This document shows, in pieces, positions 51,175 through 61,756 of a stretch of 64,000 nt of DNA; the first letter of the stretch is position 1; each line of letters begins with the position of its first letter. The stretch is from positions 1 through 64,000 of the forward strand of contig CACHPJ010000002.1 of assembly GCA_902581775.1 (NCBI GenBank), read 5' to 3'. Origin of the DNA: an uncultured Pelagibacteraceae bacterium. Lineage in GTDB: Bacteria > Pseudomonadota > Alphaproteobacteria > Pelagibacterales > Pelagibacteraceae. Made by a program: the position numbers and the translations under genes. The notes beneath the pieces were generated by a model. It did no database searches. It was not told the origin of the DNA and saw only the letters and a program-made list of their open reading frames with translations.

Positions 51175-51699
51175 ATGATGAAAAAAAAAATTCTTATTAT
51201 TCCTGATCCTATTTTAAGAAAAAAATCTGATAGGGTAACTTCAATAGACAAAAGCATAAAACAACTAATGAATGATATGCTTCAAATTATGTACGATGCT
51301 CCGGGTATCGGTTTGGCCGCTATTCAAATAGGTATCCCAAAGAGAGTTGTAGTGATGGATTTATCAAAAAATGAAGAAAAAAAAAATCCTATGTTTTTTG
51401 TGAATCCCGAAATTACATGGAAGTCTGATGCTAAATCGTCTTATGAAGAAGGCTGTCTATCAATTCCTAATCAATTTGCTAAAATAGAAAGATCTGAAAA
51501 ATGTAATGTAAAATACTTAGATTATGATGGAAATGAAAAAAAAATTGAAGCGTCAGGATTATTATCAACTTGTATACAGCATGAAATAGATCATTTAAAT
51601 GGAATTCTTTTTATTGATTATTTGTCAAAATTAAAAAAAGATAATATTATAAAAAAAGTTTCAAAAAATCAAAAAGAGATAGAAAGAGTAGTAGTTTAA
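51175..51699 (+). CDS. def: Peptide deformylase
   Basis: GIGLAAIQIG, EEGCLSIP, QHEIDHLNGILF. Confidence 0.97.
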   Translation: MMKKKILIIPDPILRKKSDRVTSIDKSIKQLMNDMLQIMYDAPGIGLAAIQIGIPKRVVVMDLSKNEEKKNPMFFVNPEITWKSDAKSSYEEGCLSIPNQFAKIERSEKCNVKYLDYDGNEKKIEASGLLSTCIQHEIDHLNGILFIDYLSKLKKDNIIKKVSKNQKEIERVVV

Positions 51700-51712
51700 A
51701 TTAAAAAATTTA

Positions 51713-52633
51713 ATGTTCAAAAAAATAGTTTTTATGGGGACGCCAAAGTTTGCTGTTCCCATTTTAGAGATTATAAATAACTCAGTTCATGAAGTTGTTG
51801 CTGTGTACTCACAACCAGCTAAAAAAGCTAAAAGGGGGCAAAAAATTGTTGTTTCTGAGATTGAAGAGAAATCGAAAAATTTATCTTTAAACCTTAGAAC
51901 TCCAATTAAGTTAGATAACAACGAGTATTCTTATTTGAAAGCTATAAATCCAGATATTGTGGTCGTAGTGGCATATGGAAAAATAATTCCTAAAATATTT
52001 TTAGATATACCAAAATTTGGATTTATAAATTTACATGCATCTTTACTACCAAAATGGAGAGGTGCTGCCCCAATACAAAGGGCGATAATGAATTGTGATA
52101 AAGAAACAGGAATAAGTTATATGAAAATTGAGGAAGATTTAGACTCAGGTCCTTACATGCTTCAATTAAAAACATTAATAAACGAGGACACTAATTATAA
52201 ACAATTAAATGAGAAACTATCAAATATTGGAGCTAAAAGCATAATAAAATGTTTAAATTTAATTTTTGATAATAAAGCTAAATTCATAAATCAAGATAAC
52301 TCAAAAGTAACTTATGCAGAGAAAATTAAAAAATCTGAAGCAAAAATAATTTGGTCAGAAACAGCAAACAAAATTGTTGCAAAGATTAATGGATTAAGTC
52401 CTTTTCCTGGAGCATGGTTTGAATACGAAAATTCAAGATTTAAGATAATAAAAGCAAAAATAATAAAAGAAAATTCAGAAGTGCCTGGTAAAGTTTTGAA
52501 TGATAAACTTTTAGTGTCTTGTGGAGAAAATGCCATCAAGATATTAGAAATACAAAAAGAGGGAAAAAGTGTGCTAAAAATTGATGATTTTCTATCCGGA
52601 AACAAAATACCTATTGGGGCAAAATTAATATGA
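51713..52633 (+). CDS. fmt: Methionyl-tRNA formyltransferase
   Basis: FMGTPKFAVPIL, NLHASLLPKWRGAAPIQRAI. Confidence 0.97.
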   Translation: MFKKIVFMGTPKFAVPILEIINNSVHEVVAVYSQPAKKAKRGQKIVVSEIEEKSKNLSLNLRTPIKLDNNEYSYLKAINPDIVVVVAYGKIIPKIFLDIPKFGFINLHASLLPKWRGAAPIQRAIMNCDKETGISYMKIEEDLDSGPYMLQLKTLINEDTNYKQLNEKLSNIGAKSIIKCLNLIFDNKAKFINQDNSKVTYAEKIKKSEAKIIWSETANKIVAKINGLSPFPGAWFEYENSRFKIIKAKIIKENSEVPGKVLNDKLLVSCGENAIKILEIQKEGKSVLKIDDFLSGNKIPIGAKLI

Positions 52634-53373
52634 TTAAAAACTATCAGCTATTAATTGAATATGATGGGACAAAATTTGTTGGATGGCAAATTCAAAAAAA
52701 AGGCTCATCAGTTCAAGGAGAGATTGAAAAAATACTTAAAAAAATATTGAAGCAGAAAATAAAAATAAACGGCTCTGGTAGAACTGATGTGGGAGTTCAC
52801 GCGATTGAACAGTCAGCAAGTTTTAAGACCGATCTAAATATAAAAAATAAAATACTCTTCCTAAGATCAATGAATCACTTCTTATCGAAAAAAAATATTT
52901 CAATATTAAATTTAAAAAATAAAGATGCAAGATTTCATGCGAGATTTAGTGCAAAAAAAAGATCTTATAAATATCTAATTATCAATAGAGAGGCCCCTTT
53001 AAGTCTTATGAGAGAAAGAGCGTGGAATATTAAAAAGAAACTAGATGTAAATTTAATGAAAAAAGGAGCTTTAATTTTAAAAAAAAATAAAGACTTTTCA
53101 ACTTTTCGAGCTTCCTCCTGTAATGCAAAATCACCCTTCAAAACAATTGACAAAGCTATAATAAGAAAAAAAAATTTTAAAATCGAAATTTTATTTCGTT
53201 CAAAATCTTTTTTACAACAACAAGTTCGTTCAATGGTTGGTTGCTTAAAATATCTTGGTGAGGGTAAGTGGACTTTAAAAGATTTTAAAAAAGTCGTTGA
53301 TTCAAAAAAAAGGATTAATTGTGCGCCACCAGCTCCTGCAAGTGGTCTATACTTAAGTAAAGTATATTACTAA
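52630..53373 (+). CDS. truA: tRNA pseudouridine(38-40) synthase
   Basis: IEYDGTKFVGWQIQ, GSGRTDVGVHA. Confidence 0.96.
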   Translation: MIKNYQLLIEYDGTKFVGWQIQKKGSSVQGEIEKILKKILKQKIKINGSGRTDVGVHAIEQSASFKTDLNIKNKILFLRSMNHFLSKKNISILNLKNKDARFHARFSAKKRSYKYLIINREAPLSLMRERAWNIKKKLDVNLMKKGALILKKNKDFSTFRASSCNAKSPFKTIDKAIIRKKNFKIEILFRSKSFLQQQVRSMVGCLKYLGEGKWTLKDFKKVVDSKKRINCAPPAPASGLYLSKVYY

Positions 53374-54129
53374 TTATTTATAACCGTATCTTTTAATCGA
53401 ACTTATAGAAATTGACAAAAGGGAAATGAAATTTTTTAGAAAATTAAATTTATTATATTTACTATTAATTTTCCAAATCCAATAAAAATTTTTAAATTTA
53501 TTACTTTGAAGTGAATTTTTTCTAATTCTATATTTTGTTAAATAATTTTTTAAACAATAAGCATAATTAGTTTTTTTTAATATCATACATTTATAAAAAT
53601 AGTCTTCACAAATTTGTGTTTTAGTAAACTTTACACTCTTTGCAATTTTTTTGTTAATCATCATTGTGCTAGTGGCAATTGAAGTATTTTTGGTAAATTC
53701 TTCAAAATTAATTTTTAATGGGATATTAATTTTTCTTAGTTTACTATCTCCTTCAACGAAAGACTGATATTTTGTATAAGAAAATTTATAATCATTTTTT
53801 AACATAAATTTTAATTGTGCCCCAAGCTTATTTTTTGACCATAAATCATCAGAGTCTATAAATGCTACAAAATCTGAATTAACTTTTTTAAGTGCCAAAT
53901 TCCTACAATATCCTGCACCCCTATTTCTCTTAAGATATATTATTTTAATTTTTTTATTTGATTTTATTTTTTTTAATATATTTAAGGTTTCTTTATCTGA
54001 TCCATCATCAACAATAAAAAGTTTCCAATTTTTATAGGTTTGCCTCAAAATTGATTTTAATGTTGAACTTAAATATTTAGAACTATTATAATTTGGTAAT
54101 ATTATAGAAATTTGGTTTTTTGGTATCAT
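53374..54129 (-). CDS. Glycosyltransferase family 2
   Basis: ISIILPNYNSSKYLSSTLKSILRQTYKNWKLFIVDDGS; FIDSDDLW. Confidence 0.92.
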   Translation of the reverse strand: MIPKNQISIILPNYNSSKYLSSTLKSILRQTYKNWKLFIVDDGSDKETLNILKKIKSNKKIKIIYLKRNRGAGYCRNLALKKVNSDFVAFIDSDDLWSKNKLGAQLKFMLKNDYKFSYTKYQSFVEGDSKLRKINIPLKINFEEFTKNTSIATSTMMINKKIAKSVKFTKTQICEDYFYKCMILKKTNYAYCLKNYLTKYRIRKNSLQSNKFKNFYWIWKINSKYNKFNFLKNFISLLSISISSIKRYGYK

Positions 54130-55058
54130 AATTTAAATTCAATCATTGCTTTTAAATGTTCTTCTGTACTTTCAGCTAATGCTTGTAAATCATACCCACC
54201 TTCAAGTATAGAAACTACTTTACCTTCACAATATCTTTTAGATACAGCCAATGTTCTTTTTGTAATTTCATAATAATCTGAAGATTTTAAGTTTATATTA
54301 GACAAAGGGTCTCTGAAATGTGCATCGAAACCTGCTGATAAAAGAATGAATTCAGGTTTAAACTTATTCAATTTTTTTAAAACATGATCGTACGCATTAA
54401 AATACTCTTCAGAATTTGTTCCTGCCGTTAATGGTATATTTAAAATATTATTGTGAGAACCTTTATCGTGAGTAGATCCAGTTCCTGGGAAATGTGGATA
54501 TTGGTGAGTAGATATATATAAAACTTTTTCATTAGAAAAGAATATATTTTGTGTTCCATTACCGTGATGCACATCAAAGTCTATTATTGCAACACGGTTA
54601 TATTTATATTTTTCAATTAAGTAGTTAGCTCCTACCGCAACATTATTGAAAATACAAAAACCCATCGCTTTATCATATTCAGCGTGGTGTCCTGGCGGTC
54701 TAACAGCGCAGAAGGCATTTTTTAATTTTTTATTGTTTACTAAATCTATAGCTGTAATTATTGATGAGACAGCATCAAAAGTTGCTAATTTACTGCCTGG
54801 AGAAATTACAGTGTCCCCATCTAAAAAAATTTGTCCTTTGGTTGGAAAATTTTTTTTAACATCGTCTATATATTTATTTTTGTGTGTTTTTTTAAGATAA
54901 ATTTCATCGAATTTTTTTGGTTCACTCCACTTTAAATCTTTAAAGTCTCTTTTTTTTATTCTATCCAAAATTGAACGTATTCTAAATTTATTCTCAGGAT
55001 GTCCATCTCCAGTATTATGATTTAATGAGTTAACTGAGGAGATAAAGCCTGTTTTCAC
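54126..55058 (-). CDS. Histone deacetylase family protein (second paralogue)
   Basis: RPPGHHAEYDKAMGFCIFNNVAVGA, IDFDVHHGNGTQ. Confidence 0.9.
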   Translation of the reverse strand: MKTGFISSVNSLNHNTGDGHPENKFRIRSILDRIKKRDFKDLKWSEPKKFDEIYLKKTHKNKYIDDVKKNFPTKGQIFLDGDTVISPGSKLATFDAVSSIITAIDLVNNKKLKNAFCAVRPPGHHAEYDKAMGFCIFNNVAVGANYLIEKYKYNRVAIIDFDVHHGNGTQNIFFSNEKVLYISTHQYPHFPGTGSTHDKGSHNNILNIPLTAGTNSEEYFNAYDHVLKKLNKFKPEFILLSAGFDAHFRDPLSNINLKSSDYYEITKRTLAVSKRYCEGKVVSILEGGYDLQALAESTEEHLKAMIEFKL

Positions 55059-56212
55059 TTAAAATACTCTTGTAAGAAATTTAAATAAATTTTCTTCAAA
55101 TTTTTTAAGTCTTTTAGAGAAACACATTCATCTACTTTATGCATGGTTCTATTAACTAAACCAAATTCAAGACATGGGGCAATTTTTTTTATAAATCTTG
55201 CATCTGAAGTGCCTCCTGTAGTCGAGAAAACTGGCGTTAATTTTGTTACTTTTTTTATAATTTTTTTTGCAAGATAAATGTCTTTTCCTGGTTTTGTTAA
55301 AAATGACTCACCGCTTTCTAAATAGTTAATCTTATAATTGCACTTATTTTTTTTTGCCAACTTTCTTATAAGTGAACTTATCTTTTTTTTTAATTTTGAT
55401 GAAGTTTGAAGGTTGTTATATCTCACATTAAATTGAGTTTTAGCTTTTGCTGGAATTACGTTATGAGCTTTATTATCAACATTAATACTTGTGAATTCCA
55501 GATTTGATGGCTGAAAATTTTTATTTCCTTTATCTAATTTTTTTTCTTTTAATTGTGAGCATATTTTTAATAATACATTTATAGGATTATTGGAAAGATG
55601 AGGGTATGCAACATGACCTTGAGTTCCAAATATTTCTAACTCACCAGTAAGACTTCCTCTTCTACCAATTTTAATCATCTCTCCTAATTTTTTTGGATTT
55701 GTAGGCTCTCCTACAATACAAAAATTAATTTTTTCTCTTTTTTTCTTTAAGAATTCAACAACTTTTTTTGTCCCGTTCGTAGCATAACCTTCTTCGTCTC
55801 CAGTTATTAGTAAACTTATTGAGCCATTAAACTTTTTATTTTTTTTCACGTATTCACTTACTGCGGATATAAAGCAGGCAATTGAACTTTTCATATCATT
55901 AGCTCCTCTGCCTATTAAATAACCTTTTTTAATTTGAGGTTTAAAAGGATGCACAGTCCAATTATTATGATCCCCTGGAGGAACTACATCTGTATGTCCT
56001 GCATAACATAAATTTGGTTGCTTGTTCCCTAGCCGAGCATAAATATTTTTTATTGGCTTACCTTTTCCTTTTTTAAATTCTAAAATTTTACACTTGAAAC
56101 CAATAGATTTTAATTTTTTAGTAATAAATTTTATAATGCCAGCATCCGTAGGTGTAATACTAGGAAATTTAATCAAGTCTTTGGATAAATTTATCTCGTT
56201 AATAATTTGCAT
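55055..56212 (-). CDS. dapE: Succinyl-diaminopimelate desuccinylase
   Basis: YAGHTDVVPPGDHNNWTVHPFKP; GRGANDMKSSIACFI. Confidence 0.95.
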   Translation of the reverse strand: MQIINEINLSKDLIKFPSITPTDAGIIKFITKKLKSIGFKCKILEFKKGKGKPIKNIYARLGNKQPNLCYAGHTDVVPPGDHNNWTVHPFKPQIKKGYLIGRGANDMKSSIACFISAVSEYVKKNKKFNGSISLLITGDEEGYATNGTKKVVEFLKKKREKINFCIVGEPTNPKKLGEMIKIGRRGSLTGELEIFGTQGHVAYPHLSNNPINVLLKICSQLKEKKLDKGNKNFQPSNLEFTSINVDNKAHNVIPAKAKTQFNVRYNNLQTSSKLKKKISSLIRKLAKKNKCNYKINYLESGESFLTKPGKDIYLAKKIIKKVTKLTPVFSTTGGTSDARFIKKIAPCLEFGLVNRTMHKVDECVSLKDLKNLKKIYLNFLQEYFK

Positions 56213-57040
56213 TTAATCTCTTAATAAATCATTTATAGAAGTTTTACTTCTAGTTTTCTCATCTACTTTTTTAACTATAACCGCACAATATAAATTTGGA
56301 CCACCAGGATTTTTTTTATTTGGTAAACTACCTGGAACCACTACCGAGTAAGCTGGAACTTTACCGTAAGTAATTTCTCCAGTAGATCTATCTACAATTT
56401 TTGTGGAAGCACCTATATAAACTCCCATAGAAATCACTGCTCCTTCTTCTACAATAACACCTTCAGCAATTTCAGATCTTGCTCCAATAAAACAGTTATC
56501 CTCTATAATTACTGGACCAGCTTGCAATGGTTCTAAAACTCCCCCAATACCTGCTCCACCCGAAACGTGACAATTTTTTCCAACTTGTGCACAAGACCCG
56601 ACCGACGCCCAGGTATCTATCATTGTTCCTTCGTCAACATAGGCTCCTAAATTAACAAAGCAAGGCATGAGCACTACATTTTTTGCAATGAAAGAACCTT
56701 TTCTAACAACGCCGTTAGGGACATGTCTATATCCAGCTTCTTTCCAATTATTCTCATCCCAGGTCACTGACTTTCCAGGAACTTTATCATACCAGGTCGT
56801 GTATGGGCCCTTAGAAACCTTCATCTTGTTTGTTCTAAAACTTAATAAGATTGCTTTTTTAACCCACTGATTAACTGACCATTTACCATTTTTCTTTACT
56901 GCAACTCTAATTTCTCCCTTATCAGTAAGATCAATAGTTTGGTTGATAGCATCAATAACTTTCTTTTCAGATTTTTCGGAAACATTTTTTATATCTGTAA
57001 ATGCGTTATTAATTATTTTTTCTAGTTCATCTAATTTCAT
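56213..57040 (-). CDS. dapD: Tetrahydrodipicolinate N-succinyltransferase
   Basis: Left-handed beta-helix hexapeptides; [40 protein letters not shown]. Confidence 0.96.
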   Translation of the reverse strand: MKLDELEKIINNAFTDIKNVSEKSEKKVIDAINQTIDLTDKGEIRVAVKKNGKWSVNQWVKKAILLSFRTNKMKVSKGPYTTWYDKVPGKSVTWDENNWKEAGYRHVPNGVVRKGSFIAKNVVLMPCFVNLGAYVDEGTMIDTWASVGSCAQVGKNCHVSGGAGIGGVLEPLQAGPVIIEDNCFIGARSEIAEGVIVEEGAVISMGVYIGASTKIVDRSTGEITYGKVPAYSVVVPGSLPNKKNPGGPNLYCAVIVKKVDEKTRSKTSINDLLRD

Positions 57041-57692
57041 TTATCTCCTTTAAAAAATTTGATAATTTATCTGTTTTATAATCTATAAAATTTGAGTCCG
57101 AGTATTCGGCAGCCCAGGGTTCATTATTAATAATCCAAACTGTTTTCATACCTAATTCATAAGCAGGTTTCAAATTTCTCGCAATATCTTCAATAAATAT
57201 ACTATATTGTGGCTCAATTTTGTATTTTTCAATAATTTTTTTATAAGTTATTAAAGACGGCTTCGGAATGAAGTCAGCACTTACTATATCAAAAATATCA
57301 TTAAAATGTCTATCAATTCCAAGTTTTTTTGTTACATTTTTTGCATGTGCCTTAGAACCATTAGTAAAAATTATTTTTTTACCTTCAATTTTAGCTATTT
57401 GCTCGTCTAAGAGTGAATCTTTTTTTAAAAAGCTTAGATCTATATCATGAACAAATTCTAAAAATTCATTGGCATCGATTTTATGATTTTTAATCATACC
57501 GTTTAATGTAGTATTATATTCAACAAAATAATTTTTTTGTATTTTTCTTGCCTCTTCTTTAGTAATTTTCAACTTTTTTGAAATAAATTCAGACATCTTT
57601 TTATCTACTTGATCAAATACCTTTGTCGCTCCAGAATATAAAGTATTATCAAGATCAAAAAGCCAAAATTTTATTTTTTTTAGTTCCTTCAT
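57027..57692 (-). CDS. HAD-family pyrimidine 5'-nucleotidase-like
   Basis: [12 protein letters not shown] motif [12 protein letters not shown] motif II. Confidence 0.85.
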   Translation of the reverse strand: MKELKKIKFWLFDLDNTLYSGATKVFDQVDKKMSEFISKKLKITKEEARKIQKNYFVEYNTTLNGMIKNHKIDANEFLEFVHDIDLSFLKKDSLLDEQIAKIEGKKIIFTNGSKAHAKNVTKKLGIDRHFNDIFDIVSADFIPKPSLITYKKIIEKYKIEPQYSIFIEDIARNLKPAYELGMKTVWIINNEPWAAEYSDSNFIDYKTDKLSNFLKEINEIR

Positions 57693-58555
57693 TTTCTTAT
57701 TAATGTCCCAGATCCTGTATCTGAAAATATTTCATGAAGAATTGAATGAGGTTTTCTTCCATCAAGGATAACAACACCTCTTACTCCATTTTCAACTGCA
57801 TTTACACAATTTTCTATTTTAGGAATCATTCCTTCTGCAACTATCTTCCATTTTATTAAATTTTCAAGATCAAAAGGTTTTATTTCAGGAATAAGATTTT
57901 TTTTATCATCATAAACTCCCTCAACATTAGTCATTAGTATAAGTCTTCTAGATTTAAGTTTTTGAGCAATTGAACTTGCTGCTGTATCACCATTAATATT
58001 AAAAGTCTGATCATTTTTACCTAAGCCTAATGGGGCTATAATTGGTATTTTATTTTTATACAGCGCATCTTCAATTAAATCTGAATTAATTTTTTTTGGA
58101 ATTCCAACAAAACCTAACTCTTCCCTTTCAGGCTCCACTTCTATTATATTATTACTTTTAGTATGGAACGATACAGCATCAGAGCCTAATTTTTTAAGAG
58201 AGTTAACTATATCTGCGTTAAAATCAATCAGAACTTCTTCCACGGTATCTATTATGTCTTTATTAGTAACTCTCAAACCATTGATAAATTTTGAAACAAT
58301 TTTTTTCTTTTCTAATTCTCTTTTAATTCTTGGACCGCCTCCATGTACCACAATTATTGATAGACCTAATTTGTTAAGTACATTTATATCTGAGATAAAA
58401 TTATTAAATACACTTCTATCTATTAATACATTGCCTCCATACTTGATAACAATTTTCTCTTTTTCATATTTCGATACATATTTTTGAACAATATTAATGC
58501 TTGGAGCTTTTTCAGGCCAAAATTTTTTAATCTCTTCAAGAGATGGAGAGGACAT
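57689..58555 (-). CDS. argB: Acetylglutamate kinase
   Basis: IKYGGNVLID, VVHGGGPRIKRELEK. Confidence 0.95.
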   Translation of the reverse strand: MSSPSLEEIKKFWPEKAPSINIVQKYVSKYEKEKIVIKYGGNVLIDRSVFNNFISDINVLNKLGLSIIVVHGGGPRIKRELEKKKIVSKFINGLRVTNKDIIDTVEEVLIDFNADIVNSLKKLGSDAVSFHTKSNNIIEVEPEREELGFVGIPKKINSDLIEDALYKNKIPIIAPLGLGKNDQTFNINGDTAASSIAQKLKSRRLILMTNVEGVYDDKKNLIPEIKPFDLENLIKWKIVAEGMIPKIENCVNAVENGVRGVVILDGRKPHSILHEIFSDTGSGTLIRK

Positions 58556-58556
58556 T

Positions 58557-60251
58557 TTAATTAGTTTTAATTTTTGTTTTTCTCATTATTACCCATTGTT
58601 GAGCAATAGTTAAAATATTATTAACAGTCCAATAGACTACTAGACCAGAGGGAAATGGAGCTAGAATAATTGTTAAAAATAAAGGAAAGAAGGCAAAAAT
58701 TTTTGCTTGGATTGGATCTGGCGGTGCAGGGTTTAGTTTTTGTTGTACCCACATTGAAGCACCCATTAAAATCGGCCATATACCAATAATTAAAAAACCT
58801 GGGGGATCCCAAGGAATTAATCCAAAAAGATTAAAAATAGATGTTGGATCTTTCGCAGAAAGATCTTGTATCCAACCAAAAAAAGGCTGGTGCCTCATCT
58901 CTAATGAGATGAAAAGCATTTTGTAAATAGCAAAAAAGAAAGGTATTTGAATTAAAATAGGTAAACATCCAGAAGCTGGGTTAACCTTTTCCTTTTTATA
59001 TAATGCCATCATTTCTTGTTGTAATTTTACTTTATCTTCTTTGTGAATTTCTTTAAGTCTTACCATCTCAGGCTGTAAGGCTTTCATTTTTGCCATAGAT
59101 CTAAAAGAGTAATTCGCCAAAGGAAAGAACGTTATTCTTATTGCTAGTGTAACCAATACTATAGCTATTCCAAAATTTCCAGAAAACTTGAACAGATAGT
59201 CAATTACAAAAAATAGGGGTTTAGTAAAAAAATAAAACCATCCCCAATCTATAGTAAGGTCAAATTTTTCTATTCCCTCACTCGCTGCGTAAGAATCGAT
59301 CGTATTAACTTCTTTTGCAGCAACAAATAATCTCACTTCGTTACTAGATGTAGAAGATGCATTTACCTTTACAGGAGAATTTAAAATATAATTCGCTTTA
59401 TAAGTATCTTTGTACAAAAATGTTGATTTAAAGTTAGCATTTTTTGGCGGAACTATTGCCGTTACCCAATATTTATCAGTTATACCTAACCAACCATTAT
59501 CAGCTGTTCTAGAAATTTTTTTATCTTCAATATCACCATAACTATCTTCTTTAAGCTCTCCATCAAACACACCTATAAAGCCCTCATGTAAAATATAAAA
59601 ACCCTGAACATCATCAGGTTTTTTATTTCTTGTTATTTGAGAATAAGGATAGAGATCAAAATTCTTTTTTGTACTATTTACAACTTCTTGATTAATCTTA
59701 AATAAAAATTTTTCATCTAACTCTATTATTTTTCTGAATATTAATCCCTCACCATTATTCCATTCTAGTACCACAGATGAATTTTTGGACAAAATTTTCT
59801 TACCTTTTACTTTCCATAGTGATTCTAGAGTTGGCACCTTTACTTGGTCCCCTACACTCGTCCAGCCTGTCTCAATAAAATATCCATCTAAAGTTTCTCT
59901 AGGATTTAAAAATACAACTTTATCCTCAGTATTTAAATTTTTCCTATAATTCTTAAAGGAAATATCATCAAATATAGCTCCCCTTAAAGATATTGATCCA
60001 CTTATATTGTCGTTATCAATATTAACTCTGTCATCTTTTACCAGTGAGTCTTTTCTAGATATTTGAGTGACAATTTTTTCTTGATTTATATTTGGAGTAA
60101 TTTGATTTTGTTCAAGATTTTTATTTTCTGGATCAATTGTTGTTTGAACTTTTTTTGTGGCAGTAGGTGGAGGGGTATCGAAGAATGCCCCCCAAAAAAG
60201 TAAAACGGACATAGATAATGCTATTGCTACAAATACGTTTTTATTATCCAT
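58557..60251 (-). CDS. yidC: Membrane protein insertase YidC
   Basis: MDNKNVFVAIALSMSVLLFW; PFFFAIYKMLF; start placed at internal Met (ORF track start 60278). Confidence 0.96.
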   Translation of the reverse strand: MDNKNVFVAIALSMSVLLFWGAFFDTPPPTATKKVQTTIDPENKNLEQNQITPNINQEKIVTQISRKDSLVKDDRVNIDNDNISGSISLRGAIFDDISFKNYRKNLNTEDKVVFLNPRETLDGYFIETGWTSVGDQVKVPTLESLWKVKGKKILSKNSSVVLEWNNGEGLIFRKIIELDEKFLFKINQEVVNSTKKNFDLYPYSQITRNKKPDDVQGFYILHEGFIGVFDGELKEDSYGDIEDKKISRTADNGWLGITDKYWVTAIVPPKNANFKSTFLYKDTYKANYILNSPVKVNASSTSSNEVRLFVAAKEVNTIDSYAASEGIEKFDLTIDWGWFYFFTKPLFFVIDYLFKFSGNFGIAIVLVTLAIRITFFPLANYSFRSMAKMKALQPEMVRLKEIHKEDKVKLQQEMMALYKKEKVNPASGCLPILIQIPFFFAIYKMLFISLEMRHQPFFGWIQDLSAKDPTSIFNLFGLIPWDPPGFLIIGIWPILMGASMWVQQKLNPAPPDPIQAKIFAFFPLFLTIILAPFPSGLVVYWTVNNILTIAQQWVIMRKTKIKTN

Positions 60252-60501
60252 TTTTATTTTCCTTTTTTTCTGGAACAAAGTTTAAACCAGATCCGCCTCC
60301 TAAAAATTTAAAAGGATGGCACGTCAAAATTCTTTTACATCCCAAATAAAAACCTTTTAAGATTCCATGAGTTTTTAGTGCATCTATCATATAATCCGAA
60401 CAAGTTGGAAGATATCTACATCTGTTGGCAAAAATTGGGGAGATAAGAAATTTATAACCTTTAATAATTGATATAATTATTTTAATAAATATTTTATTCA
60501 T
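60244..60501 (-). CDS. yidD: Membrane protein insertion efficiency factor YidD
   Basis: CRYLPTCSDYMIDALKTHG...CHPF. Confidence 0.95.
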   Translation of the reverse strand: MNKIFIKIIISIIKGYKFLISPIFANRCRYLPTCSDYMIDALKTHGILKGFYLGCKRILTCHPFKFLGGGSGLNFVPEKKENKNG

Positions 60502-60846
60502 CTAATTTATCTTTTTAAAACTTTTAGTCATTTCATTTACTATTTTTTTATGATCCTCAGAAAAAGATTTTGTTTTTCCAAAAACTATATAAGTATAATC
60601 TCGATTAATTGCACCTCTTATTTTAAGAATTTTTTGCACTATAGCTTTTAATTTTCTTTTAATCTTATTTCTTTTTACAGCATTTCCTATTTTTTTTTTC
60701 ATTACGAAGCTTATTATAAGATGATTTTTTTTTGGTTTGAGGAAATTTTTTGCAGCAAAAATAGAGAAATAATCTGTATGAATTTTTCTCTCTTTAAGAG
60801 CCTTTTTGAAGTGACTGCCTTTCTTCAAGCTTTCTAGCTTCAACAT
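60502..60846 (-). CDS. rnpA: Ribonuclease P protein component
   Basis: GNAVKRNKIKRKLK motif; between rpmH and yidD. Confidence 0.93.
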   Translation of the reverse strand: MLKLESLKKGSHFKKALKERKIHTDYFSIFAAKNFLKPKKNHLIISFVMKKKIGNAVKRNKIKRKLKAIVQKILKIRGAINRDYTYIVFGKTKSFSEDHKKIVNEMTKSFKKIN

Positions 60847-60847
60847 T

Positions 60848-60982
60848 TTACGTAGATATTCTTTTTCTTCCCTTAGCTCTTCTTCTTGCTATGAGTTTTC
60901 GACCACCTTTGGTAGCCATTCTAGATCTGAATCCGTGCCTTCTTTTTCTAACCAATTTACTTGGTTGGTATGTTCTTTTCAT
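60848..60982 (-). CDS. rpmH: 50S ribosomal protein L34
   Basis: Hand translation [44 protein letters not shown]; missing from ORF track. Confidence 0.98.
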   Translation of the reverse strand: MKRTYQPSKLVRKRRHGFRSRMATKGGRKLIARRRAKGRKRIST

Positions 60983-61039
60983 AAAATAATTTTAGTTATA
61001 TATTTAATAATATCACTGATGTACAGTTAAAATTATCTA

Positions 61040-61756
61040 ATGACAAAAAGTGTTAAAATAACAGTAGGCCTTCTATATATTCTTTGTCTAAGTCTAATAT
61101 TGTATGGTTTTTTTATTTTTGTAGATGTAACTCAATTGAATGACTATAGTTATATAAAAGACAAAACACAATTTTTAATAGTGATAAAAAATCAAAATCC
61201 AGTTTGGTTTACAGTCCTATTTTTTTTATTTTGTATAATTTGGATTTTACTCTTAGGCTTTGCGACACCAATTTCCCTAATTTCAGGATTTTTATTTGGC
61301 AAATTTTATGGAACCTTAGTTTCTGTCTTTGGATTTACGATAGGATGTTCACTTTTATATATTCTTGCAAATCAATATTTTAAGGATTTTATTTTAGAAA
61401 AATTCTCAAATAGAGTCTCAAATTTAAAAGAAATGTTTAATAAAAATGAATTTTTATATTTCATGATTTTTAGATTCGCAGGTGGAGGCGGAACACCTTT
61501 TGCTATACAAAATTTATTACCAGTTTTTTTTAATATGAAAGTAAAAAATTATTTTTTCTCAACTCTAATTGGACTTTTTCCTATGGTCTTTGTTCTATCC
61601 GCTATTGGCGAAGGTATTGAAATTATTATTGAAAATAACACAGATCCAAGTTTTTTGACAATGATTCAAAATAAAGAAATTCTTTTTCCTATACTTGGTT
61701 TTTTTGCAATAATAATAGTTTCATTTTTATTAAGAAAAATTTATTTTAAAAAATGA
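61040..61756 (+). CDS. TVP38/TMEM64 (VTT-domain) membrane protein
   Basis: GFATPISLISGFLFGKFYGTLVSVFGFTIG; FRFAGGGGTPFAIQNLLP. Confidence 0.88.
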   Translation: MTKSVKITVGLLYILCLSLILYGFFIFVDVTQLNDYSYIKDKTQFLIVIKNQNPVWFTVLFFLFCIIWILLLGFATPISLISGFLFGKFYGTLVSVFGFTIGCSLLYILANQYFKDFILEKFSNRVSNLKEMFNKNEFLYFMIFRFAGGGGTPFAIQNLLPVFFNMKVKNYFFSTLIGLFPMVFVLSAIGEGIEIIIENNTDPSFLTMIQNKEILFPILGFFAIIIVSFLLRKIYFKK

